Shown here: positions 52,853-60,316 of the stretch, piece by piece
How the letters are laid out: each line of letters starts with the position of its first letter
Numbering within the stretch: the stretch's first letter is position 1
Assembly: GCF_007096885.1 (NCBI RefSeq)
Contig: NZ_VJNO01000010.1
Coordinates: 62,001 to 126,000, forward strand
Direction: 5' to 3'
DNA from: Streptomyces sp. 130
GTDB lineage: Bacteria > Actinomycetota > Actinomycetes > Streptomycetales > Streptomycetaceae
DNA length: 64,000 nt
The notes under the pieces: model-generated
Told to the model about the DNA's origin: nothing
The model's input: only the letters and a program-made list of their open reading frames with translations
Database searches by the model: none
Translations under genes and position numbers: made by a program

Positions 52853-53977
52853 TCAGCCCTTCGGGACGTCGAGCCAGGGAAGCTCCTGGGCCGAGTAGCG
52901 GTAGGAGCGGAACACGGCGTTGGGCTCGGAGGGGAACAGCTTGCGCACCTCTTCCTCCTGGTAGCCGCCGAAGAACGGCACCACGTACTCCCAGCAGAGG
53001 TAGCCGTCCGCGGTCACCTCGAAGAGGCGTCCCGCCGGGGAGTCCGTCACCAGGGTGTTGCCGTTGGGCAGGCGCTGGGCGCTGCCCATGAACGGGGCGA
53101 AGAACGACTCGCGGGCCGGGTCGTGGTACTCCCAGGCAATGGTGCCACTCGACCGGTCGATCTCGATGACCCGGCTGAACGGCACGTCCCAGTGCGGCCG
53201 GAAGACGCCGTTGTCGAAGACGAGGAAGTTGCCGTTGTCGAGTTCGGTCGGGCAGTGCTGCTGCGAGACGACGCCGGGTTCGCTGCGCCAGATGATCTCA
53301 CCGGTCGCGCGGCTGATGACGACGACGGCGGAGACGGACCGGAAGCTCGCCAGGATGTTGCCGTCACTGGTCGGCAGCACGCTGTTGATCAGCGGGTAGT
53401 GCTCGCGCGCGTAGTCGGGGTGCAGCGGGAAGGCCTCGCGGTCGAGGTGCTCGGAGACCTTCCACTCCCACACCGTCTTCCCGTCCGCGTCCACCTCGAC
53501 GATGGTGTCCGCCCACACCGTCCCCTCGGCCTCCGAGCCGGGCACGCCGCCCCGGACCGCAGCGGCGGCGTCGCCGGTCAGCGGCTCCAGCGCGGTGTAG
53601 AGGATGCGGCCGTCGCCGTAGTGGTGGGCGTCGTGGTGCTGGTAGCGGTCGCGGTGCTCACGCACGACCGCGCCGTCCGGGGTGATCTCCTGCATGATCC
53701 CGCCGCGGTACTTGTGCCACATCGGGAAGAGCGCCGGCTCGTCCGGCAGGACACCGCTGTAGGCCAGATTGCCGTTGGGCAGGATGCGGGCGTGCCGCCC
53801 CGGCCGGTACGGGAGGTTCCACTGGTGGACCACCTCGCCGCGGAGGTCGATCAGATACACCTCGCCGCCGCCGGTCAGCGGGGCGAAAAGGGTGTATCCG
53901 CCATAGCTGGCGTCTTCGTCCAGGGCCATGAGCCCGGTACCGCGGCGCCGTCGCTGGTTCTGGTCGACGAGAGGCAT
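52853..53977 (-). CDS. Arylsulfotransferase (ASST) family protein
   Basis: A 374-residue predicted six-bladed beta propeller. Repeated strand motifs such as ILPNGNLAYSGV, TSDGNILASFR, LDNGNFLVFDNG and LPNGNTLVTDS mark the blades. Conserved His residues (HHDAHHYGDG) fit the ASST family, which transfers sulfate between aryl compounds. There is no signal peptide, so it is probably cytosolic, unlike the periplasmic E. coli enzyme. AGGAGG precedes the ATG. It is divergent from an XRE-cupin regulator and co-transcribed with a nucleobase-type permease. Confidence 0.85.
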   Translation of the reverse strand: MPLVDQNQRRRRGTGLMALDEDASYGGYTLFAPLTGGGEVYLIDLRGEVVHQWNLPYRPGRHARILPNGNLAYSGVLPDEPALFPMWHKYRGGIMQEITPDGAVVREHRDRYQHHDAHHYGDGRILYTALEPLTGDAAAAVRGGVPGSEAEGTVWADTIVEVDADGKTVWEWKVSEHLDREAFPLHPDYAREHYPLINSVLPTSDGNILASFRSVSAVVVISRATGEIIWRSEPGVVSQQHCPTELDNGNFLVFDNGVFRPHWDVPFSRVIEIDRSSGTIAWEYHDPARESFFAPFMGSAQRLPNGNTLVTDSPAGRLFEVTADGYLCWEYVVPFFGGYQEEEVRKLFPSEPNAVFRSYRYSAQELPWLDVPKG

Positions 53978-53991
53978 GAATCGGCCCTCCT

Positions 53992-54027
53992 GGTTAATTT
54001 TTTTAGGTGGCAGTTAAAAGATTAACC
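53992..54027. promoter_or_regulatory. Candidate operator in the divergent ASST/XRE promoter region
   Basis: AT-rich segment with inverted copies of GGTTAAT (53992-53998) and ATTAACC (54021-54027). A second inner repeat, GTTAA-AAGA-TTAAC, is at 54013-54026. The half-site appears three times, fitting a dimeric XRE regulator that controls both directions. Confidence 0.6.
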
Positions 54028-54094
54028 GGCCCGGTAGGCTGCTCACTGCCCCGCCGGCTGTGGCGTGCGGCACGTGGGACACGGAGTGGATGAG

Positions 54095-54670
54095 ATGAGC
54101 GAAGCGGACACCTTGCTGGTCGGGCCGGGAATCCGCCGCCGGCGGCGGGCGCTCGAACTGACCCTCGCGGAGGTCGCGCGGCGGGCGGGGCTCTCCGTCC
54201 CCTTCCTCAGCCAGATCGAGAACGGCCGCTCCCGGCCGAGCATGGGATCGCTGCAGCGCATCGCCGACGCGCTCGACACGACGGCGGTGCAGCTGATGGC
54301 GACGGCACAGGCGCCCCGCCCCGTCGACGTGGTGCGCGGCACCTCCGCCTCCGTGCGGGAGTCCGGCGCGGACGGCGACGGCCGGATGCGGCCCCTGGTC
54401 CGCGGCCACCAGCGCCTGCACGCGCTGGAGTTCACCGGTGACCATGACTGGGGCCGCGAGTTCCGGCACCGCAACGACGAGATCCTCTACGTCGCCGACG
54501 GCTCGGCGGAGGTCGAGGCGGACGGCGACTTCTACCGCCTGGAGCGGGGTGACACGCTCTACTGCGCCGGAGGTCTCGTGCACCGCTGGCGCCCCATCGA
54601 GCCGGGCACCCGGGTCCTCGTGGTCGGTATCGCGGACCACGTCCAGGTGATGGACGAACAGAGCGGGTGA
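54095..54670 (+). CDS. XRE family regulator with C-terminal cupin domain
   Basis: A 191-residue regulator. The helix-turn-helix spans about residues 10-65 (LTLAEVARRAGLSVPFLSQIENGRSRPS). A cupin domain fills about 105-180, with FRHRNDEILYVADGSAEVEADGDFYRLERGDTL typical of the PuuR/SutR-like group. Such proteins sense small metabolites. ATG 54095 has GGAG eight bases upstream. It is divergent from the ASST-NCS2 operon and most likely regulates it. Confidence 0.9.
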   Translation: MSEADTLLVGPGIRRRRRALELTLAEVARRAGLSVPFLSQIENGRSRPSMGSLQRIADALDTTAVQLMATAQAPRPVDVVRGTSASVRESGADGDGRMRPLVRGHQRLHALEFTGDHDWGREFRHRNDEILYVADGSAEVEADGDFYRLERGDTLYCAGGLVHRWRPIEPGTRVLVVGIADHVQVMDEQSG

Positions 54671-54713
54671 GGGCGGGCGCCCCCGGACACCGGTACGCCG
54701 CGGGCAAATAGTT

Positions 54714-54743
54714 TACGGGTGTAATACCTGCTAAGGTGTATGG
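54714..54743 (+). promoter_or_regulatory. Candidate operator/promoter of the FUSC-MarR operon
   Basis: A short AT-richer stretch contains GGTGTAATACC and ACCTGCTAAGGT, both imperfect palindromes of the type bound by MarR proteins, directly before the FUSC start. The MarR protein encoded downstream is the likely binder. Confidence 0.35.
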
Positions 54744-56423
54744 GTGAGTGATACATCGATAAGGGCCGGCCGGCCCTCCGTCCGCAGGCTCCCGCTGACC
54801 GGCCCGCTGCGCCTGGCGCGGCCGTCCGACATGTGGTTCAAGCCCGCCACCAGCGTCGTCGTGGCCACCGCGATACCCAACCTGGTGCTCCTCGCTCTCG
54901 GCCGGCTCGATCTGGTGATGTACACGATGGCCGGCTCGCTCTGCGCGCTGTACGGCCACAACCTCCCGTACGCCCGCCGCGCCGGCACCGTCGCCGCGGT
55001 GGTCCTCGGCATGACCGCCGGCCTCGGCGCCGCCCTCGTCGTCGCCTCGCTCACCGGATCGGCCGCCGTCCTCATCGCCGCCGGCGCGCTGCTGGCCGCC
55101 GGCCAGAAGCTGCTCTGCGACGCGACCCGGATCGGGCCGCCCGGACCGGTGATCTTCACCTTCGTCAGCTCCGCCGCCCTCTTCGTCCCCCAGACGCTCG
55201 CCCAGGTCCCCGGCCACCTCGCCCTGACCCTCGGCGCGGGCGCCGTCGCCTGGCTCGTCGCCGTCGTCGCCCCTGCCCTCGTCCGCCGCGACGGACCCGA
55301 GCGCCGGGCCACCGCCCGCGCCCTGAACGCCGCCGCCGCGCACGCCGCCGCCCCCGGCCCCGCCACCCGCCGCGCCGCCGTCGCCGCCGTGCACGCCGCC
55401 TGGCAGACCCTCCTGGCCGCCGGCCGCCCCACCCCGGCCCGCCGGGCCCTCGAACGCCTCCTCGTCCACGCCGAGACCTCGGTCCTCGCGAGCACCCCCG
55501 ACCCCGCCGACGCCGGCCGGCTCCGCGAGTGGGCCCGGCTCACCCGCGCCCGGGGCCCCGTGCCCACCCCGCCCCCCGCCCCCGGCACCGGCGCCGAACT
55601 CTTCGGGATCGACGCCGAGCGCACCGCCCTGGCCGGCGCCCCGCTCCGCGCACTGCTGAGCCGGATGGCCCCCGGCTCCCCGCTGCTCCCGGTCGCCGCC
55701 CGCACGCTCGTCGGCTGCGCCCTGGCCGGGTACGTCTGCTCGGCGGTGGGCGTCGGCCGTCCGTACTGGGCCATCGTCACCGCCGCCTCGCTCTACCAGG
55801 CCAACGTCACGCTCTCCTGGAACCGCACCCTCCAGCGGACCCTCGGCAACCTCATCGGCGTCCTGGTCTTCGCCGCCGTCCTCCCGGCCGCCCGGACCGC
55901 CCCGCTCGCCCTCATCGGCTTCTGCCTCCTCTTCGCCTTCTCGGCCGAGGCGCTGATCACCCGCAACTACTGGCTCGGCTCCGTCGCGGTGACCCCGATG
56001 GCCCTGCTCGTCCTGGAGTACGCGGGCAGCCATCCGGCCGGTGAGCTGATCGGCGACCGGGTCCTGGACACCGTGATCGGCGCCGCCATCGGTTTCCTCG
56101 CCGCCGTCCTGGTCACCAACCGCCGCGCCACCGGACGCGTCGAGCGCGCGCTGGCCGACGCCGAACGCGCCCGCGCCCACGCCGTGCGGGCCCTCGCCGA
56201 GCCCGGAACCGCGCCCGCCGCCCTGGACGCCGCCCGCCGCCGGCTCACCGGCACCCTGGTCGAGCTGCGCGAGGCGGACGAGACCGCGGCCGGCGAGTGG
56301 TGGCAGCCGGCCCTGCCCCGGGAGGCGGTGCTCGCCGCCGAGCAGGCCGGACACCGTACGCTCGCGGCGACAGCGAAACGGCAGGGGCTGTTCGTCCCCG
56401 CCCAGGAGAACGGAGCGGTGTGA
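54744..56423 (+). CDS. FUSC family membrane protein (aromatic acid exporter-like)
   Basis: A 559-residue protein with two clusters of about six membrane segments (residues 30-180 and 310-460) separated by a soluble Ala-rich region, and a helical C-terminal tail. The second cluster carries GRPYWAIVTAASLYQANVTLSWNRTLQRTLGNLIGV, the fusaric-acid-resistance-like signature. Members export aromatic or toxic acids. AAGGTG lies before the GTG start. The stop overlaps the MarR start. Co-regulation by MarR fits an efflux role induced by its substrate. Confidence 0.87.
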   Translation: MSDTSIRAGRPSVRRLPLTGPLRLARPSDMWFKPATSVVVATAIPNLVLLALGRLDLVMYTMAGSLCALYGHNLPYARRAGTVAAVVLGMTAGLGAALVVASLTGSAAVLIAAGALLAAGQKLLCDATRIGPPGPVIFTFVSSAALFVPQTLAQVPGHLALTLGAGAVAWLVAVVAPALVRRDGPERRATARALNAAAAHAAAPGPATRRAAVAAVHAAWQTLLAAGRPTPARRALERLLVHAETSVLASTPDPADAGRLREWARLTRARGPVPTPPPAPGTGAELFGIDAERTALAGAPLRALLSRMAPGSPLLPVAARTLVGCALAGYVCSAVGVGRPYWAIVTAASLYQANVTLSWNRTLQRTLGNLIGVLVFAAVLPAARTAPLALIGFCLLFAFSAEALITRNYWLGSVAVTPMALLVLEYAGSHPAGELIGDRVLDTVIGAAIGFLAAVLVTNRRATGRVERALADAERARAHAVRALAEPGTAPAALDAARRRLTGTLVELREADETAAGEWWQPALPREAVLAAEQAGHRTLAATAKRQGLFVPAQENGAV

Positions 56424-56926
56424 CCGACGACATCGTCGCCTCGGTGGTCCGGCAGTGGCAGGCCGTGAACCCGGAACTGGACACCGGGCCCATGGAGCTC
56501 ATCGGCCGGATCAACCGCTGCTCCGCGCTGCTCCAGCAGGCCGAGGACGCCCCGCTGCGGGCGGCCGGGCTGACCCGCGCGGAGTTCGACCTCCTCGGAG
56601 CCGTACGCCGTACCGACCGCGAACTCACCCCCGGTGAACTGGCGCGGGAGACCTTCTCCTCCGGCGCCGCCGTCACCAAGCGGCTGCGGGTCCTCCAGGA
56701 GCGCGGCCTGATCGCCCGGCGCGGGGACGAGCGCGACCGCAGGGTCGCCTACGTCCGCCTCACCGACGAGGGCCGCGACCTGGTCGACGGACTGCTGCCC
56801 CGGCAGCTGGCGTACGAACGCGCGGTGCTCTCCGGCCTCGACGCCGGGACCCGCGACCGGCTCAGCGCGCAGCTCAGCGAGCTCCTGGTGCAGCTGGAGG
56901 GGCGCATCGGGGGCGCCCGCCGGTAG
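56420..56926 (+). CDS. MarR family transcriptional regulator
   Basis: A 168-residue winged-helix regulator. DNA-binding part is LTPGELARETFSSGAAVTKRLRVLQERGLIARRGDERDRRVAYVRLTDEG (about residues 70-120), including the wing motif DERDRR. Its GTG start shares bases with the FUSC stop (GTGTGA), so translation is coupled. It probably represses the operon in the absence of an aromatic ligand. Confidence 0.92.
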   Translation: MTDDIVASVVRQWQAVNPELDTGPMELIGRINRCSALLQQAEDAPLRAAGLTRAEFDLLGAVRRTDRELTPGELARETFSSGAAVTKRLRVLQERGLIARRGDERDRRVAYVRLTDEGRDLVDGLLPRQLAYERAVLSGLDAGTRDRLSAQLSELLVQLEGRIGGARR

Positions 56927-57246
56927 GCGGCGCCGCACGGCATCACTCATACGGGCGCCTTCGTTCATATGTGCCCATCTCTCGCCCCGCAGGGCGATTC
57001 TTCCTTATTCCTCCGCCCCGTCACTCCCCGCACACGCCCGAAGGCGGTGCGTATGAAAACTCGTGAGCGTACTACCGCGGGAGCGCTCGCGCAGGGGGTT
57101 GGAGGAATGTGCAAAAGCGCTGATTCGATCTGACTAAGCTCACGCGCAGTGAAGCCGAGTTGAGGTGAATTCGCGCGCTTGTTCTCTTCGTTCATACAAG
57201 CGCCGAATCTCCGGAATACATCCCGAATCAACCGCCAGAGGTTCAG
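56927..57246. other. Conservon upstream region with candidate small frame and inverted repeat
   Basis: 320 bases without a confirmed gene. A 26-codon frame at 57053-57133 (MKTRERTTAGALAQ to the end CKSADSI) has AAGG eight bases upstream and might be a leader peptide. An inverted repeat, GCGCTTGT (57175-57182) and ACAAGCGC (57196-57203), lies in the likely 5' untranslated region of cvnA. Base composition is noticeably less GC-rich than in the flanking genes. Confidence 0.45.
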
Positions 57247-58860
57247 ATGGCCCGTGTTGAATCACCGCCGGCCGGCCGGGAAGCCCCCGTCGCCCGCGCC
57301 CTGTTGCTGCCCGTCGTCGTGATGGCGGGGGCAACCACCGCCGCGGCGGCGCTGGTTGCCGAGCCCGCGCGGATAGCAGTCGTGTGGTGCGGGGCATTCG
57401 CCACCGTCGTGGTCGCCGCGCTCGCGGTGGAGATCGCCCGCCGCGGCCGGACGATCCGCCGCCGGAACGCCGAGTACCAGCAGCGCGTCTCCGCCCTGGA
57501 ACGGCGCATCGCCGAGCACGACGAAGAGACCACCCGCATCAGCAAGGAGCTGCTGCCGTCCGCCATCCACCGTCTGCGCGTGGGCAATTCGCCCGACGAG
57601 GTGCTGCGCGACGTGGTGGACTCCGACCCGGTCTACCGCCACCTGCCCGACTCCCAGCGCTCCCTCGTCTACACGGTTCTCGACATCATCGACAACGAGG
57701 AAGCGACCCGGGACTCCGCGCAGCGCGCCTTCGTCAACGTCGCCCGGCGCGTCCAGGCGATCGTCCACCGGCAGGCCAGTGAGCTCCGTGAGATGGAGGA
57801 GCACCACGGGCGCAACCCCGACGTCTTCGACGACCTGCTCCGCATCGACCACGGCACCGCGCTGATCGGCCGCCTCGCCGACTCCATCGCGGTCCTCGGC
57901 GGCGCCCGCCCCAGCCGCCAGTGGCCCAAGCCCGTCCCGCTGTTCAGCGTGTTGCGCGGCGCCATGTCGCGCATCCTGGAGTACCCGCGCGTCGATCTGC
58001 ACTCGATCGCCAAGGTCGCCATCATCGGCACCGCGGTCGAACCGCTCATCCACGCCTGCGCCGAACTACTCGACAACGCCACCCGCTACTCGCCCCCGCA
58101 GACCCGGGTGCACGTCACCGCGGTCGAGGTGCAGACCGGCATCGCCATCGAGATCGAGGACGGCGGCGTCAGCCTCAGCGAGGAGGCCCGGGCCCGCGCC
58201 GAGAACATGCTCGCCCGGGCACGGGCCGGGTCCAGCATGAACGACCTCGGTGAGTCCCCGCGCCTCGGCATGGCCGTCGTCGGCCGCCTCGCCCGGATGT
58301 ACGACCTCCAGGTCTCGCTGCGCCAGTCCGCGTACGGCGGCGTCCGCGCCGTGCTCATCGTGCCCCGCGCCATGATCACCACCGGCCCGGCCCCCGGCAT
58401 CGCCCACGGCATCGGCGCCACCTCGCGGCCCACCAGCGACATCGACCTCGCCGACATGCAGCACGTCGTGCCGCCCCGCGGCAAGCGCCGCAAGCCCAGC
58501 CCCGTCGCCGCACGCCCCGCGACCGGCCCGGTCGTCTCCGAGCCCGGCCCGGCCGCCCCGGCCACCCCGGCCCTCGCCATGCAGGACGACGTGCCCGTCG
58601 TGACCGAGTGGACCGCCGGCGGACTCCCGCAGCGCCGCAGCCGCGGCCGCGCCCCGCTCGGCTCGCACAACCTCCCCGCACAGGCGGCCGACCCCACCGC
58701 CGGCCGCACCAACGGCCACGGCTACGGCCAGGACAACAGCAAGGAACCGCCCCCCGGCATCTGGCTGGAGGCGTTCACCAAGGCCGCCAACGGCGTGCCC
58801 CAGGAGCCGAGGGCGGACGAAGACTCAGACGACGCGTGGGACAAGGGAGATCAGCGGTGA
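57247..58860 (+). CDS. cvnA: Conservon sensor-like histidine kinase CvnA
   Basis: A 537-residue membrane protein. Two hydrophobic helices lie close together (about residues 17-62), followed by a cytoplasmic helical region and a HATPase domain with N-box ELLDNATRYSPP and G-box-like DGGVSLSEEARARAE. There is no obvious HisKA phosphoacceptor motif, as is usual for the nitrate-sensor-like kinases of conservons. A disordered Pro/Ala-rich tail of about 150 residues ends the protein. AGAGG precedes the ATG, and the stop overlaps cvnB in GTGA. CvnA-D proteins form a membrane-associated, G-protein-like complex. Confidence 0.92.
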   Translation: MARVESPPAGREAPVARALLLPVVVMAGATTAAAALVAEPARIAVVWCGAFATVVVAALAVEIARRGRTIRRRNAEYQQRVSALERRIAEHDEETTRISKELLPSAIHRLRVGNSPDEVLRDVVDSDPVYRHLPDSQRSLVYTVLDIIDNEEATRDSAQRAFVNVARRVQAIVHRQASELREMEEHHGRNPDVFDDLLRIDHGTALIGRLADSIAVLGGARPSRQWPKPVPLFSVLRGAMSRILEYPRVDLHSIAKVAIIGTAVEPLIHACAELLDNATRYSPPQTRVHVTAVEVQTGIAIEIEDGGVSLSEEARARAENMLARARAGSSMNDLGESPRLGMAVVGRLARMYDLQVSLRQSAYGGVRAVLIVPRAMITTGPAPGIAHGIGATSRPTSDIDLADMQHVVPPRGKRRKPSPVAARPATGPVVSEPGPAAPATPALAMQDDVPVVTEWTAGGLPQRRSRGRAPLGSHNLPAQAADPTAGRTNGHGYGQDNSKEPPPGIWLEAFTKAANGVPQEPRADEDSDDAWDKGDQR

Positions 58861-59264
58861 TCCAGCAGCGGGGCAACATGGACTGGATGCTCAAGGAACT
58901 CGCCGACGACGTCCCGGACATCCACCAGATCGTCGTCCTCTCGGCCGACGGACTGCGCATCGCCCAGCACGGCGGCGACCCCGACGTCGCCGACCGGCTC
59001 GCGGCGGCCTGCGCCGGGCTCCAGAGCCTGGCGGCGGCCGTCGCCTCCGAGATCCCGTACAGCGACGGCCGGATGAGGCTCGTCGTCATCGAGGTCACCG
59101 GCGGTTTCTTCTACCTGATGGCCGCCGGGACCGGCGCCTACCTCGCGGTCCTGGCCGGCGAGACGGTGGACGCCGGGCACGTCGGGGCGCGGATGCGCGA
59201 CATGGTCGTACGCATCGGCGGCCACCTCACGAGTCCGCCCCGCCACGACGGGCAGGCCGGATGA
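58857..59264 (+). CDS. cvnB: Conservon roadblock/LC7 protein CvnB
   Basis: A 135-residue roadblock/LC7-domain protein, the MglB-like partner that can regulate small GTPases. Typical parts are MDWMLKELADDVPDIHQIVVLSADGL and MVVRIGGHL. GGGAG lies upstream of GTG 58857, which overlaps the cvnA stop; ATG 58878 is the alternative start. It overlaps cvnC by four bases. Confidence 0.94.
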   Translation: MIQQRGNMDWMLKELADDVPDIHQIVVLSADGLRIAQHGGDPDVADRLAAACAGLQSLAAAVASEIPYSDGRMRLVVIEVTGGFFYLMAAGTGAYLAVLAGETVDAGHVGARMRDMVVRIGGHLTSPPRHDGQAG

Positions 59265-59632
59265 ACTCTCCCCGACGAGAACGCCGCACGGCCGATCCGG
59301 CACTGAGCGACCCGGAGAGGCTCTACGTCATCACCGGCGATCCCGACGGCAGCGAGCGGGCAGCGCTCGACCTGGTCACGATGATCGTCTCGAAGTCGGA
59401 GCCGACGCCGACGGTCCAGCCCGAGCAGGCCGTGATCCTCCGGCTCTGCCAGGCCCCGTTATCCGTCGCCGAGCTCTCCGCCTACCTCAGCCTGCCGTTC
59501 AGCGTGGTGACCTCGCTCCTCACCGAACTCCTCGCCACCGGTCTGATCGAATCGCGCGCGCCGATCGTCCGCGCGACCCTCCCGGACCGTTCCCTCCTCG
59601 AAGCGGTGATGCATGGACTTCAGAAACTCTGA
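59261..59632 (+). CDS. cvnC: Conservon DUF742 protein CvnC
   Basis: A 123-residue DUF742 protein with a winged-helix-like core (CQAPLSVAELSAYLSLPFSVVTSLLTELLATGLIESR). In conservons it bridges CvnA/B to the GTPase. ATGA overlap with cvnB and a 20-base overlap with cvnD show tight coupling. Confidence 0.94.
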   Translation: MNSPRRERRTADPALSDPERLYVITGDPDGSERAALDLVTMIVSKSEPTPTVQPEQAVILRLCQAPLSVAELSAYLSLPFSVVTSLLTELLATGLIESRAPIVRATLPDRSLLEAVMHGLQKL

Positions 59633-60227
59633 CACGATCACGGGCCCCCGCAGCGAGGACGTCCTGCCCACCACGGCCACCGCCGCGGTGAAGGTCGTGA
59701 TCGTCGGAGGCTTCGGGGTCGGCAAGACGACCATGGTCGGCTCGGTCAGCGAGATCCGGCCGCTGACCACCGAAGAGACGATGACCCAGGCCGGCGTCGG
59801 CGTGGACGACAACTTCGGCGTGGAGAGCAAGACCGCCACCACCGTCGCCATGGACTTCGGCCGGATCAGCATCAGCGAGGAACTGGTCCTCTACCTCTTC
59901 GGCACGCCCGGCCAGGAACGCTTCTGGTTCCTCTGGAACGGCCTGTTCGAAGGCGCTCTCGGAGCCGTCGTCCTGCTCGACACCCGCCGGCTCGAAACGA
60001 GCTTCGACGTCATCGGGCGGCTTGAGGAGCGCGGGGTGCCGTTCGTCGTCGCCATCAACACCTTCCCCGACGCACCGAAGCACCCCGTCGAAGCGCTGCG
60101 CGCCGCCCTGGACCTCCCGGAAGAGGTCCCGATAGTGGATTGCGACGCGCGGCTGCGCGGCTCCAGCCGCGATGTGCTGCTGACCCTGATGCGCTATCTG
60201 CACAGCCTCGCCCTCCCGCTCGGCTGA
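59613..60227 (+). CDS. cvnD: Conservon small GTPase CvnD
   Basis: A 204-residue GTPase of the MglA/ATP-GTP-binding group. P-loop GGFGVGKTT is at residues 32-40. The switch II region is LFGTPGQERFWFLW, where the Gly-Gln of small GTPases is kept. NTF near residue 151 may serve as the G4 element. It starts within the cvnC gene. GTP state is thought to pass a signal within the Cvn complex. Confidence 0.94.
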   Translation: MDFRNSDTITGPRSEDVLPTTATAAVKVVIVGGFGVGKTTMVGSVSEIRPLTTEETMTQAGVGVDDNFGVESKTATTVAMDFGRISISEELVLYLFGTPGQERFWFLWNGLFEGALGAVVLLDTRRLETSFDVIGRLEERGVPFVVAINTFPDAPKHPVEALRAALDLPEEVPIVDCDARLRGSSRDVLLTLMRYLHSLALPLG

Positions 60228-60316
60228 CCCCTGCGCGCACCCTTCCCGAACCCGTTCCGCGCGTCCCCACCGCGCCCCCGACCGTCGGGCCCCGAGGCCC
60301 GACCCCTGGAGCGATC

